Positions 17,311-26,109 of a stretch of 64,000 nucleotides of DNA are shown piece by piece. Position 1 is the first letter of the stretch, and each line of letters opens with the position of its first letter. The translations under genes were made by a program, and so were the position numbers. This stretch comes from Hydrogenovibrio crunogenus (lineage in GTDB: Bacteria > Pseudomonadota > Gammaproteobacteria > Thiomicrospirales > Thiomicrospiraceae): contig NZ_CP032096.1 of the NCBI RefSeq assembly GCF_004786015.1, positions 992,001 to 1,056,000 on the forward strand, read 5' to 3'. The notes beneath the pieces are model-generated. The model saw nothing but the letters and a program-made list of their open reading frames with translations. It searched no databases and was not told where the DNA came from.

Positions 17311-17335
17311 AAAGCCCGCATAAGCGGGCTTTTTG
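17311..17335. terminator. Rho-independent terminator downstream of the PII gene
   Basis: AAAGCCCGC and GCGGGCTTT pair around the loop ATAA, with A-rich and T-rich flanks on the two sides. It can end the PII transcript on the minus strand and block plus-strand read-through. It lacks the CCAGGCCTGG decamer. Confidence 0.85.
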
Positions 17336-17358
17336 AGATGGCGTTAATGCTTGAGATC

Positions 17359-17709
<351 letters not shown>

Positions 17710-17802
17710 TTATCGTTGGGATTTTATTTATAAATAGTGCAATAGATGTTACCAGACGTTAAGAGCTGTCAGGGCAACTAAATAAGTTTTATCTTTTGTT
17801 CT

Positions 17803-18711
17803 TTATTCAGGAGAGTGTTCATCCTGAGTTGAAAAATTGTATTCTGCATATTGTGCCAGCATTTGGCCCATTTGGATAGGGGTATTTTTTTCAATTTCTC
17901 CCAGGCCTGGCATTTTGCCTTTCGGAGAGAGAAGAACCACGGTTGATCCCATATTAAAACGCCCGATTTCATCTCCTTTGAAGTAGGAAAGATCATCTTC
18001 CTGGTAGTCCCAGTGTTGAATCGTTGGTTGGTAGTCTGGTGTGATTTTTCCTTGCCAGACCGTTTCCATGCTGCCGACAAAAATGGCCCCCACCATAATC
18101 AAACAAAATACGCCGTGTTCGTTTTCAAAACGAATGATTAATCGTTCGTTTCGAGCAAAAAGCCCTTCGACATTGCGAACAGTCGTAGGGTTCACGGCAA
18201 ACAAATCTCCCGGAACATAAGTCATTGAATGCAGTTTGGCATCCACTGGCATATGGATACGATGGTAGTCTTTGGGTGATAAGTAAATAACCGCCGAGTC
18301 GCCATCAATAAAGTGCTTGGCATATTCAATGTCGCCTCCTAATAAAGCATCGAGAGAATAGTCATGGCACTTTGCTTGTATGAGGGTTTTTCCGTGGATG
18401 GCCTGTGATTGGCTGATCACACCATCCGCCGGACTGCACCAAGCGTTTTCAGTCGCGTCGATAGGGCGGGCATCCGGTTTTAAGGCGCGGGTAAAGAAGG
18501 CATTGAAGTGGGGATAATTTTCAATTTCTTCATCAGCAGCTTCTTGGATATTGATCTTATAAATTTTAGTCAATAGTTTGATGGTATTGTTTTTAATCCA
18601 GGGTTGTTTGACTTGCATAAACCAATGCATACCTTTTGACAGCAAATGCTGTGGGATAAGGTACTGGGGAACGACTCTAAAAAAATCCAAAAAACGCATG
18701 AAATAATCCAT
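17803..18711 (-). CDS. psd: Phosphatidylserine decarboxylase proenzyme
   Basis: Psd makes phosphatidylethanolamine at the inner membrane. The 302-residue proenzyme carries the self-cleavage motif as MGST, with cleavage expected between G255 and S256 to form the pyruvoyl group. Relatives mostly read LGST. The conserved [13 protein letters not shown] and VGAIFVGSM segments are present. The start at 18711 has no clear ribosome site. One copy of the CCAGGCCTGG decamer (17901-17910) encodes Pro-Gly-Leu in the segment KGKMPGLGE, only a few codons after the catalytic Ser. Confidence 0.94.
   Translation of the reverse strand: MDYFMRFLDFFRVVPQYLIPQHLLSKGMHWFMQVKQPWIKNNTIKLLTKIYKINIQEAADEEIENYPHFNAFFTRALKPDARPIDATENAWCSPADGVISQSQAIHGKTLIQAKCHDYSLDALLGGDIEYAKHFIDGDSAVIYLSPKDYHRIHMPVDAKLHSMTYVPGDLFAVNPTTVRNVEGLFARNERLIIRFENEHGVFCLIMVGAIFVGSMETVWQGKITPDYQPTIQHWDYQEDDLSYFKGDEIGRFNMGSTVVLLSPKGKMPGLGEIEKNTPIQMGQMLAQYAEYNFSTQDEHSPE
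17901..17910. repeat. CCAGGCCTGG decamer inside psd
   Basis: This is a perfect copy of the iterated palindrome, in codon phase CCA GGC CTG (Pro-Gly-Leu) on the psd strand. It is not part of a longer hairpin. Confidence 0.9.
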
Positions 18712-18901
18712 TTATAACTTTATAAGGGGCATTATTATATTAGATAAAAAACAACCTGTTAGATTTGTTGATGAATTGTTCCTCCTAAAAGTACTTATTC
18801 AGGAAAAATAAAACGTCTTAATCACAAGATTTATTTTCAATTTAGATAAAAATTATTGAATTTAATAGGCTTTCCCATTAAAAAAATGATTGTATTTAAG
18901 G

Positions 18902-18907
18902 TATAAT
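18902..18907 (+). promoter_or_regulatory. Possible -10 box of argG
   Basis: A perfect TATAAT lies 36 bases before the argG start in a very A/T-rich 231-base spacer. No matching -35 box is at the right distance, and I find no full ARG-box pair, so the call is tentative. Confidence 0.35.
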
Positions 18908-18942
18908 TCGCGCGATTAAGAATTACTCAATAAGGAAAAAGC

Positions 18943-20151
18943 ATGTCGCAAATCAAAAAAGTTGTTTTAGCTTACTCCGGTGGTTTAGATACCTCAATTA
19001 TTGCCAAATGGCTACAGGAAGAATATCAGTGTGAAGTGGTGACATTTACCGCAGACATTGGGCAAGGTGAAGAGGTTGCGCCAGCACGTGCCAAAGCTGA
19101 AGCAATGGGCATTAAAGAAATTTATATTGAAGATTTGCGTGAAGAGTTTGCCCGTGACTTTGTTTTTCCGATGATGCGTGCCAATGCGATTTATGAAGGT
19201 GAGTACCGTTTGGGAACATCTATTGCACGCCCATTGATTTCAAAGCGTTTGGTTGAAATTGCAAAAGAAACCGGTGCAGATGCCATCTCTCATGGGGCAA
19301 CAGGAAAAGGAAACGACCAGGTTCGTTTCGAATTGAATGCGTATGCATTAATGCCGGATGTGAAAGTCATTGCTCCTTGGCGTGAATGGGACTTGCTGTC
19401 CCGTGAAAAACTGATGGCGTATGCCGAAGAGCATAATATTGCGATTGAAAAGAAAAAAGGCAAGAAGTCGCCTTATTCAATGGACGCCAATTTGCTGCAT
19501 ATTTCTTATGAAGGCGGGATTATTGAAGATCCTGCTAATGAGCCAGAAGAAGATATGTGGTTATGGAGCGTTTCCCCTGAAAATGCTCCGGATCAACCGA
19601 CTTATTTGGACATTACTTATGATAAAGGCGATATTGTTGCGATTAATGGGGAAGCCATGTCTCCAGCAACGGTGATGGAATATTTGAATAAAGTCGGTGG
19701 CGAAAACGGTATCGGGCGAGATGATATTGTTGAAAACCGCTTTGTGGGAATGAAAGCGCGTGGTTGTTATGAAACGCCTGCGGGTACCATTATGATAAAA
19801 GCACACCGTGCAATCGAGTCGTTGACTGTAGATCGTAATGCGGCACATTTAAAAGATGAGTTGATGCCGAAGTACGCGGAAATGATTTATAACGGTTTTT
19901 GGTTCAGCCCAGAGCGTGAAATGCTTCAAGCATTGATTGATCAATCTCAAGAATATGTTTCAGGTAATGTTCGTCTGAAACTCTACAAAGGCAATGTCAT
20001 TGTGGTGGGACGTACTTCAGAAAACAGTTTGTTTGATGAAGACATTGCCACATTCGAAGATGACGGCGGCGCCTACAACCATAAGGACGCAGAAGGCTTT
20101 ATTAAGTTGAATGCTTTGCGTTTGAGAACGGCGGCTAAAAAGCGTCGATAA
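18943..20151 (+). CDS. argG: Argininosuccinate synthase
   Basis: ArgG joins citrulline and aspartate with ATP in arginine synthesis. The 402-residue protein belongs to the short (type 1) class. It begins with the PP-loop [15 protein letters not shown] and contains the citrulline/aspartate-binding stretch [15 protein letters not shown], the [10 protein letters not shown] segment and the [11 protein letters not shown] end region. An AAGGAAA ribosome site precedes the ATG. A 13-bp hairpin without T-run (20166-20194) follows. No other arg gene is near. Confidence 0.96.
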   Translation: MSQIKKVVLAYSGGLDTSIIAKWLQEEYQCEVVTFTADIGQGEEVAPARAKAEAMGIKEIYIEDLREEFARDFVFPMMRANAIYEGEYRLGTSIARPLISKRLVEIAKETGADAISHGATGKGNDQVRFELNAYALMPDVKVIAPWREWDLLSREKLMAYAEEHNIAIEKKKGKKSPYSMDANLLHISYEGGIIEDPANEPEEDMWLWSVSPENAPDQPTYLDITYDKGDIVAINGEAMSPATVMEYLNKVGGENGIGRDDIVENRFVGMKARGCYETPAGTIMIKAHRAIESLTVDRNAAHLKDELMPKYAEMIYNGFWFSPEREMLQALIDQSQEYVSGNVRLKLYKGNVIVVGRTSENSLFDEDIATFEDDGGAYNHKDAEGFIKLNALRLRTAAKKRR

Positions 20152-20165
20152 GACAAGGTCTATCG

Positions 20166-20194
20166 CTCAGATCGAAAAGACTTTTCGGTCTGAG
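20166..20194 (+). terminator. Hairpin between argG and pgpA, weak terminator or processing site
   Basis: Arms 20166-20178 and 20182-20194 pair over 13 positions (one G-T) around a 3-base loop. No T-run follows, so it may stabilise the argG 3' end or reduce read-through rather than terminate fully. Confidence 0.45.
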
Positions 20195-20230
20195 TTGCAC
20201 ATGAACCAACTTGGATAGAAATGCCGAAAT

Positions 20231-20734
20231 ATGTCAGCCCCTAAATCAGCTATTAAAGCTCCCACCTTTGCGATGATTATTCGTCACCCAGTGATGTTTT
20301 TAGGGTTTGGTTTTGGATCGGGTTTAATCGCTAAAGGACCCGGCACACTCGGCACCTTGGTGGGTATGTTGGTGTTTATTCCGATCTTATTATGGAATGA
20401 ACTCGCCGCTTGGGGACTTTTTCTATTCAGCTTGTTAGTGGGAAGTTATGTTTGCGGTGAGTCAGCCCGCCGAATCGGTGTGCATGACCACGGAGGGATT
20501 GTCTGGGATGAGTTTGCCGGCGTCTGGCTGGTCATTCTGGCACTTCCTGAGCAAGGTTGGCTCTACTGGGGGCTCGCCTTTATTTTATTTAGATTATTTG
20601 ATATTGCAAAGCCTTGGCCTATTAGTTGGGCCGATCAAAATGTAGCGGGTGGTGTGGGAATTATGTTGGATGACATAATTGCTGCTTGTTACGCCATAAT
20701 TATTATTTGGGCTTTGCAAACTGGTTTTTTATAG
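20231..20734 (+). CDS. pgpA: Phosphatidylglycerophosphatase A
   Basis: PgpA removes phosphate from phosphatidylglycerophosphate in the inner membrane, giving phosphatidylglycerol. The 167-residue protein has the family motifs GSGLIAKGPGTLGTL near residue 31, DHGGIVWDEFAGVW near residue 90 and the LFDIAKPWPISWAD segment, which carry the conserved Asp, Glu and Lys residues. Three to four membrane spans are visible. In many gammaproteobacteria pgpA follows thiL; here it follows argG after 79 bases. It complements psd and cls in the window. Confidence 0.93.
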   Translation: MSAPKSAIKAPTFAMIIRHPVMFLGFGFGSGLIAKGPGTLGTLVGMLVFIPILLWNELAAWGLFLFSLLVGSYVCGESARRIGVHDHGGIVWDEFAGVWLVILALPEQGWLYWGLAFILFRLFDIAKPWPISWADQNVAGGVGIMLDDIIAACYAIIIIWALQTGFL

Positions 20735-20788
20735 GGCTTTAAGGTATATTCAGTCCTATTCGTTAATGATTGAAGAGATAAAGAAAGT

Positions 20789-21085
20789 ATGTTTACTGCA
20801 TGTGAAGATGTTAAGCGCTTAATTAAAGAAAAAAACGCACAATTTGTTGATGTCCGCACACCAGAAGAGTTTGCAATGAGTAAGTTGCCAGGCGCGGTTA
20901 ATATTCCATTACAGGATATTGATCGTGTTGGTGACAGTATGTTAAATAAAGATTTGCCTGTGATTGTGTTCTGTCGTTCAGGACAAAGATCTCACATGGC
21001 AATGCAAATTTTACTGTCGCTAGGGTTTGGTGAAGTCTACAACATGGGGCCTTACCAAGCTTGGTATCAGTGCCCAGACGAATAA
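20789..21085 (+). CDS. Single-domain rhodanese (thiosulfate sulfurtransferase-like)
   Basis: The 98-residue protein is a complete small rhodanese with active-site C62 in VFCRSGQRS and the entry motif DVRTPEEF. It has no signal peptide, so it acts in the cytoplasm. Single-domain rhodaneses transfer sulfane sulfur, and in a sulfur oxidiser it may handle persulfide, but the actual donor is unknown. It ends before a strong decamer terminator and probably has its own promoter in the 54-base gap after pgpA. Confidence 0.88.
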   Translation: MFTACEDVKRLIKEKNAQFVDVRTPEEFAMSKLPGAVNIPLQDIDRVGDSMLNKDLPVIVFCRSGQRSHMAMQILLSLGFGEVYNMGPYQAWYQCPDE

Positions 21086-21138
21086 GCGAATACATTAAAG
21101 AGGGATGGTTCTGCTATCATCCTTTGTTTCTAATGATT

Positions 21139-21166
21139 AAAAAGCACCAGGCCTGGTGCTTTTTTT
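21139..21166 (+). terminator. Rho-independent terminator with CCAGGCCTGG core
   Basis: A perfect 26-base palindrome (21139-21164) is followed by T to 21166. The decamer is at 21147-21156. It separates the rhodanese from the symporter gene on the same strand. A weaker hairpin (GGGATG/CATCCT, about 21101-21122) precedes it. Confidence 0.88.
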
Positions 21167-21209
21167 ATATGTAATTGACAGGAAAGTTTAATCGGGGTGA
21201 GGAGACGTT

Positions 21210-22472
21210 ATGAGGTTAGCCATACATTGGCAGATATTGATTGCCTTAGTACTTGCGGTTTTAATGGGGGTGTGGACTGGCACGGAAGGAATGATTGCCG
21301 GTATCCAGTGGGTTGCGATTTATACTTTTATTGGAACCTTGTTTTTAAACGCATTGAAAATGATTGTGGTTCCATTAGTGGTGTCTGCCATTATTACCGG
21401 GGTGGCGAATATTGGCGAACAAGGCGGTTTTGGCCGGTTAGGAAGTAAAACCATTGGCTATTATATCCTAACCAGCTTTATCGCTATTTTGGTTGGGTTG
21501 ACACTGGTTAACCTGATTCAACCGGGGGTGTCTGATAACGGCATTCCGGTTCTAGAAAGTAATGAGCAAGTGATGAGTGCCGTGGCAGGTAAATCTGCCG
21601 GGGATGTGGTGGATGTGTTCTTGCGCATGATTCCGGTCAATGTCGTTGATGCAGCTGCAGAAGGTCAAATGCTGGGGCTGATTTTCTTCAGTTTACTGTT
21701 TGGCTATTTCATTACGCACCTAAAAGGTGAATTGAAAACAACATTAAGCAATTTCTGGCAAGCGATTTTTGAAGTCATGATGATGATGACGGCTTGGGTT
21801 ATGAAGTTTGCTCCGATTGGTGTATTTGGTTTGGTGGCAGCTTCCGTGGCAAAAACTGGCTTTGAACAGTTTGGAAACTTGGCGTTGTTCTTTTTGACGG
21901 TCACGTTGGCACTGGGTGTGCATTTTTTAATTGTCATGCCCTTATTACTTCGTTTTCTTGGGGGAGTGAAGAACCCTTGGTTGCATTTTCAAGCTATGGC
22001 ACCAGCGTTGTTAACGGCTTTTTCAACCAGTTCCTCTTCTTCGACATTACCTATTACCATGAATGCTGTGGAAACGCGAGCAGGGGTTTCTAACCGCGTA
22101 TCCAGTTTTGTGTTGCCACTGGGGGCAACAGTCAATATGGATGGGACCGCTTTATATGAATGCGTCGCTGCAGTGTTTATTGCACAATTATTCGGGGTAC
22201 ATTTGGATTTCTCAACCCAGCTCTTAATTGTGGTGATTGCCTTAACAACGTCGATTGGTGTGGCTGGCATCCCTTCAGCCAGCTTGGTAGCCATCAGTAT
22301 TATTTTGGTGGCTGTTGGCTTGCCTGCGGAAGCCATCGGGTTGTTGTTGGTGGTTGACCGATTGCTTGACATGATGCGAACCACTATCAATATTTTCAGT
22401 GACTCTGTCGGTGCGGTGATTATTGCGCGCTCTGAAGGGGAAGAGCAAGTTTTGGTTTCAAAACATTTCTAA
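21210..22472 (+). CDS. Dicarboxylate/amino acid:cation (DAACS) symporter
   Basis: The 420-residue inner-membrane protein has about eight spans and two re-entrant loops. The family signatures are visible: the serine-rich hairpin tip STSSSSSTLPI (about residue 275), the NMDGTALYE motif in span 7 (about 312-320) and the span-8 region VVDRLLDMMRTTINIFSDS. GltP/GltT/DctA relatives move glutamate, aspartate or C4-dicarboxylates with sodium or protons, and the exact substrate cannot be read from sequence by eye. A GAGGAG ribosome site precedes the ATG. It is followed by a small unknown gene after 24 bases. Confidence 0.88.
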   Translation: MRLAIHWQILIALVLAVLMGVWTGTEGMIAGIQWVAIYTFIGTLFLNALKMIVVPLVVSAIITGVANIGEQGGFGRLGSKTIGYYILTSFIAILVGLTLVNLIQPGVSDNGIPVLESNEQVMSAVAGKSAGDVVDVFLRMIPVNVVDAAAEGQMLGLIFFSLLFGYFITHLKGELKTTLSNFWQAIFEVMMMMTAWVMKFAPIGVFGLVAASVAKTGFEQFGNLALFFLTVTLALGVHFLIVMPLLLRFLGGVKNPWLHFQAMAPALLTAFSTSSSSSTLPITMNAVETRAGVSNRVSSFVLPLGATVNMDGTALYECVAAVFIAQLFGVHLDFSTQLLIVVIALTTSIGVAGIPSASLVAISIILVAVGLPAEAIGLLLVVDRLLDMMRTTINIFSDSVGAVIIARSEGEEQVLVSKHF

Positions 22473-22496
22473 TCACATTGAATGGATAAGATATAA

Positions 22497-22841
22497 ATGA
22501 AAGTAGTCATTCCTGAATTGCAAAATCTGTCTTTAGCGCATGGTGCTGAGCAAAATGATTTCTTAAAAACGGTGTTAAATAAACACATTGCTGAAATTGA
22601 TAAGGAGTTGGTTCAAGATCTTTCTCATATCAGTCATTTTGCTACGTACCCTGGCGGAATGACCGTAGAAAAGGTGGTATTTCAAAAAGATAATCTATAT
22701 CGTATGGATTACAGTTATCCATGGGAAATGAATTGGAGTTGTGCCGATCAAGTCGATGAAGGTCTTATTCATGATAAGGTGCGTTTTACGGTATCTGGCA
22801 CAGGAGAAATTCATTTTAAATTGCTGGTGTTAGCGTCATAA
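22497..22841 (+). CDS. Small conserved-looking protein, unknown
   Basis: The 114-residue soluble protein has no signal peptide and no motif I recognise. Predicted features are an N-terminal helix with acidic residues and a C-terminal beta part (FQKDNLYRMDYSYPWEMNWSC, VRFTVSGTGEIHFKLLVL). It lies between the symporter and the cation exporter, with 24- and 34-base gaps, so it is probably in their transcript. Codon use looks like its neighbours. Confidence 0.6.
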   Translation: MKVVIPELQNLSLAHGAEQNDFLKTVLNKHIAEIDKELVQDLSHISHFATYPGGMTVEKVVFQKDNLYRMDYSYPWEMNWSCADQVDEGLIHDKVRFTVSGTGEIHFKLLVLAS

Positions 22842-22875
22842 TATCAATTGTTTTAGCTGCCTTATCGGATATTGA

Positions 22876-23829
22876 ATGAACCAAGAAACGCTCCGTCATT
22901 TTCAGCAATCACATGATTTTGTACGGTACTCCAAAAAGAATGAGCGTCAGGTGTGGATCGTCCTCGTCATTACTGCCTTGACCATGATAGCTGAAATAGC
23001 AGCAGGGATCTGGTATGGCTCTATGGCTTTATTGGCGGATGGTTGGCACATGAGCACCCATATGGTAGCGTTCGGTATTACATTGTTTGCCTGGCGCTAT
23101 GCGATGGTCAAAAAAGAAGACCCTGTATTCAGCTTCAGCACAGGAAAAGTTTCTGTCTTAGCGGCGTATAGTAGCGGGATTTTCCTGGTTATAGTCGCTA
23201 TTATGATGGTGGTGGAATCCATATCACGCTTTATTTCACCCCATGATATCGCTTTTAATCAGGCGTTGATCGTAGCCGTGATTGGTTTGTTGGTCAATTT
23301 AGTGTCCGCACTCTTACTGCGTCATGACCATAATGGAGAAGATGAAAAACAGGTGTTGAACGCGTCATCCGACGGGCTTCATGCGCATTCTCAAAGTAAG
23401 GACCAAAATCACCAAGCGGCATATTTACATGTGCTGGCCGATGCTTTAACCTCTTTCGCAGCCATTGCGGCATTATTAACCGGAAAATGGCTTGGCTGGA
23501 ACTGGATGGATCCTATGATGGGAGTTGTAGGCGGTATTATCATCCTTATCTGGGCACGAAAACTGATTAAGGAAACTTCCAGAATTTTGCTGGACCACAG
23601 TCTTTCTGTTGAGGTCACCGATAAAATCGTTGAGAAGCTGGAAGAAGATGTTTCCGATAAGGTAGTGGATTTTCATGCTTGGAAAGTGAGTACGGATGAC
23701 TATGCAGTTATTATTGGTTTGGTATCGAATGCTCCTAAGCCCCCAGAGTTTTATAAAGCAAAGTTAGCGGAGTTTTGGCAGTTAAAGCACATTACTATTG
23801 AGGTGAACCCAGTTAGTCAGTCCAACTAA
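22876..23829 (+). CDS. dmeF: Cation diffusion facilitator exporter, DmeF-like
   Basis: The 317-residue protein is a CDF transporter with six spans. The metal-site residues are in ALLADGWHMSTHM (span 2) and HVLADALTSFAAI (span 5), giving His/Asp sets typical of zinc or cobalt exporters. A His-containing loop lies between spans 4 and 5 (about 155-180). A C-terminal cytoplasmic domain follows (SVEVTDKIVEKLEEDV, DFHAWKVS). The N-terminus and DGWHMSTH tetrad match the DmeF subgroup (cobalt/nickel/cadmium), which is why that symbol is given; the ion is not proven. The stop overlaps convergent lpxH by 4 bases. Confidence 0.82.
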   Translation: MNQETLRHFQQSHDFVRYSKKNERQVWIVLVITALTMIAEIAAGIWYGSMALLADGWHMSTHMVAFGITLFAWRYAMVKKEDPVFSFSTGKVSVLAAYSSGIFLVIVAIMMVVESISRFISPHDIAFNQALIVAVIGLLVNLVSALLLRHDHNGEDEKQVLNASSDGLHAHSQSKDQNHQAAYLHVLADALTSFAAIAALLTGKWLGWNWMDPMMGVVGGIIILIWARKLIKETSRILLDHSLSVEVTDKIVEKLEEDVSDKVVDFHAWKVSTDDYAVIIGLVSNAPKPPEFYKAKLAEFWQLKHITIEVNPVSQSN

Positions 23830-24563
23830 ATTAATTTGGGTTCAATCAGCTCTAAAGTGCCACTGGAAGAAATTTTTAAGATCTGGGTTTCCGGGCGCCA
23901 ATCCCCTAATACCCAGCGATGTTTTTGTTTGTTTTGAACCACGAAAGGGTGGTGTGCGGGACGGTGAGTATGACCATGAATTAAATGGTCGCAGCGTGGA
24001 TGCTTTACCATCAGATGTTCAATGGCTTTAGTATTGACGTCCATAATCGTTTCCGATTTGTGTTGTGTATGCTGTTGTGAGCTACGTCGCATCGAATCGC
24101 CAACCTGAAGACGTTTCTTTTTCGGTAAGCGTAGAAACAACCGCATGATGATGGGGTTGCGAAGAATTTTGCGCATTCTTTGAAACGCCTTGTCATCGGT
24201 ACATAAAACATCGCCATGCAGGAGCAGAAGTGATTGATCATAGAGTGAAATCGTTACCGGTTCTTTTAAGTGTTGTATTCCCGTGGCTTCCCAGAAGGCA
24301 TGGCGCATTAAGAAATCTCGATTACCGTAAAGCAGATAAACTGGCGTTCCCTTGGTTGTGAGTTTTTTGAAAAGCGCAATAACCGTGGCATAAGCTTCTA
24401 AACCAATATCATCTCCAACCCACATTTCAAACAAGTCCCCAAGAATATATAGCGCATCGGCTTTGGGCGCTTCAAATTCTAAGAATTGATAAAACGCTTG
24501 GTTGATAGGATGTAAATCATCCGGGTGTAAATGAATGTCTGCAGTGAATAGGGTATAAGACAT
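23826..24563 (-). CDS. lpxH: UDP-2,3-diacylglucosamine diphosphatase
   Basis: LpxH hydrolyses UDP-2,3-diacylglucosamine to lipid X in lipid A synthesis, at the inner membrane surface. The 245-residue protein is a calcineurin-type phosphoesterase with DIHLHPDD near the start, GDLFEMWVGDD, YGNRDF and HGHTHRP. The start at 24563 is chosen because AAGGAG sits 4 bases upstream; the frame could extend to 24593 without such a site. It is 71 bases downstream of ppiB on the same strand, an arrangement shared with other gammaproteobacteria. Confidence 0.92.
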   Translation of the reverse strand: MSYTLFTADIHLHPDDLHPINQAFYQFLEFEAPKADALYILGDLFEMWVGDDIGLEAYATVIALFKKLTTKGTPVYLLYGNRDFLMRHAFWEATGIQHLKEPVTISLYDQSLLLLHGDVLCTDDKAFQRMRKILRNPIIMRLFLRLPKKKRLQVGDSMRRSSQQHTQHKSETIMDVNTKAIEHLMVKHPRCDHLIHGHTHRPAHHPFVVQNKQKHRWVLGDWRPETQILKISSSGTLELIEPKLI

Positions 24564-24634
24564 GAAACTCCTTGTGGCATCATTTACCTCCAATAAAAAC
24601 GATATGGGAAGGTAAATGACGGCCTCGGATAAGA

Positions 24635-25141
24635 CTAATCCGCTTCTTTAACCAGGGTTTTTTCGATGACGATATCTTCAACCGGCACATCTTGATGACC
24701 ACGACGAGACGTGGTTTCGACTTGTGCCATTTTATCAATGACATCCAATCCATCAATGATGCGACCAAATACAGCATACCCCCAGCCATTCATGTCTTTT
24801 GATGTATGGTTTAAAAAGTCGTTGTCGACCAGATTCATAAAAAACTGCGTGGTGGCTGAATGCGGATCCATTGTTCGTGCATAAGATAAAGCGCCACGAA
24901 CGTTTTTTAGACCGTTATCCGCTTCATTTTCAATTGGTTCACCAGAAGGTTTTTCTTCCATCCCCGGCAACATGCCACCGCCTTGTACCATGAATCCAGG
25001 AATGATTCGATGAAAAATGGTTCCGTTGTAGAAGCCATCCATCGCATAGTGAACGAAGTTTTCAGCGCCAATCGGTGCGTTTTCATGATCTACTTCAATG
25101 GTGATGTCGCCCATATTTGTTTGGAAAGTGACTTGTGTCAT
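24635..25141 (-). CDS. ppiB: Cytoplasmic peptidyl-prolyl cis-trans isomerase, cyclophilin type
   Basis: PpiB speeds proline isomerisation during protein folding. The 168-residue protein shows the cyclophilin core: FHRIIPGFMVQGG, ARTMDPHSATTQFFMN and GYAVFGRI. It has no signal peptide, in contrast to the paralogue just upstream. The start at 25141 is set by an AAGGAAA site; an upstream in-frame ATG at 25186 lacks one. It lies in a run with ppiA (88 bases upstream) and lpxH, all on the minus strand, with a strong inverted repeat between the two cyclophilins. Confidence 0.93.
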   Translation of the reverse strand: MTQVTFQTNMGDITIEVDHENAPIGAENFVHYAMDGFYNGTIFHRIIPGFMVQGGGMLPGMEEKPSGEPIENEADNGLKNVRGALSYARTMDPHSATTQFFMNLVDNDFLNHTSKDMNGWGYAVFGRIIDGLDVIDKMAQVETTSRRGHQDVPVEDIVIEKTLVKEAD

Positions 25142-25173
25142 ATTAGATTTCCTTTTAAAAGTCTTAAATTTTG

Positions 25174-25209
25174 CCGTTAAAAACAACCAGGTCTGACTGT
25201 TTTTAACGG
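25174..25209. repeat. Inverted repeat between ppiA and ppiB with a decayed decamer in its loop
   Basis: CCGTTAAAAAC (25174-25184) and GTTTTTAACGG (25199-25209) form a perfect 11-bp stem around 14 bases. The loop includes CCAGGTCTGA, two mismatches from the iterated decamer. It may attenuate transcription between the two genes. Confidence 0.6.
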
Positions 25210-25228
25210 AAGGTTAAAGGGGAGAGGG

Positions 25229-25804
25229 TTATTTGATTTGAGTAACTTTTGTCATGACCACAGGGTTCACTGGGACATCGCCCATACCATTGTGGAATCC
25301 TGTTTTAACGTTACGAATATGGTTCACAACTTTCATGCCCTTGATGACACGTCCAAAAACCGCATAACCATAAGCCCGGGGTGTTTTTTCTCTGAAGTCT
25401 AGAAAAGTATTCTGCGCCACATTGATAAAAAACTGCGAAGAGGCTGAGTGAGGGTCATTTGTCCGTGCCATTGCAACGGTTCCAATGCGGTTTCTTAACC
25501 CATTGTCCGCTTCGTTTTGAATCGGGCTGTGCGTGATTTTTTTAGTCATATCTGGTGTGAAACCGCCACCTTGAATCATGAAGTTTGGAATAACACGGTG
25601 AAATATGGTGCCATTATAAAAGCCTTCATTCACATAACGCAGGAAGTTTTCGACCGTTTTTGGCGCTTTATCCGGATAGAGCTCAATAATGATGTTGCCC
25701 ATATTGGTTTGAACCAGAACCTGTGGGTTGGTTTTGTCTGCGGCCAAACTACTGATGCTGAAAAAACTTAAAAATAAAGTTATGAATGCCAATCTTCTTG
25801 TCAT
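25229..25804 (-). CDS. ppiA: Periplasmic peptidyl-prolyl cis-trans isomerase, cyclophilin type
   Basis: The 191-residue protein is a second cyclophilin with a signal peptide (about 1-21, ending SLA), so it acts in the periplasm. Core motifs are FHRVIPNFMIQGG, ARTNDPHSASSQFFIN and GYAVFGRV. It shares most core residues with ppiB downstream, so the pair is probably a local duplication followed by different targeting. GGAGAAAAG precedes the ATG. Its promoter should lie in the 305-base divergent spacer shared with glnS. Confidence 0.92.
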   Translation of the reverse strand: MTRRLAFITLFLSFFSISSLAADKTNPQVLVQTNMGNIIIELYPDKAPKTVENFLRYVNEGFYNGTIFHRVIPNFMIQGGGFTPDMTKKITHSPIQNEADNGLRNRIGTVAMARTNDPHSASSQFFINVAQNTFLDFREKTPRAYGYAVFGRVIKGMKVVNHIRNVKTGFHNGMGDVPVNPVVMTKVTQIK

Positions 25805-26109
25805 GCTTTTCTCCGCTTTGCCTTGTTATGTCAGATTTCAGATTATGGTTTATAATCGGCATTTTAACATGATGACGTTAGAGTGATGCCTTTTCTCTAT
25901 GACGAAAGGCTTGAAAACGTCTGTAAAAGTTTTTATCAAACGGATTTGCAGATTATCCGGCTCATTTTCTAAGCGCATTAATGCTATAATCTGCGGTTAT
26001 TCTAGCGGGAATTATTTTGATGGATGACTGAGCGAGCAGGGTGTTCCGTCTGAATTAAAGTGATTGCCAAGCCTTTTCCATATTCTACACTCGATAGGTT
26101 TTTTTGAAC
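25805..26109. other. Divergent spacer between ppiA and glnS
   Basis: No gene is seen in these 305 bases. On the plus strand an extended -10 box (TGCTATAAT, 25982-25990) probably starts the glnS transcript, with a leader of about 110 bases. A GCCTTT/AAAGGC dyad (about 25889-25911) lies further upstream. On the minus strand A/T-rich sequence near 25845-25855 could supply the ppiA -10 region, but no clear -35 is visible. Confidence 0.5.
25982..25990 (+). promoter_or_regulatory. Extended -10 promoter element of glnS
   Basis: TGC followed directly by TATAAT forms an extended -10 element. The -35 region is poor, which such promoters tolerate. The distance to the glnS start leaves a leader of roughly 110 bases. 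Confidence 0.5.

Noticed and set aside
18712-18942. ArgR boxes upstream of argG
   Set aside because: Isolated TGAAT and ATTCA half-sites occur, as expected in A/T-rich DNA, but no properly spaced pair is present.
20789-21085. Rhodanese as fragment of a larger sulfurtransferase
   Set aside because: The 98 residues form a complete single domain with its own start and terminator; no sign of truncation.
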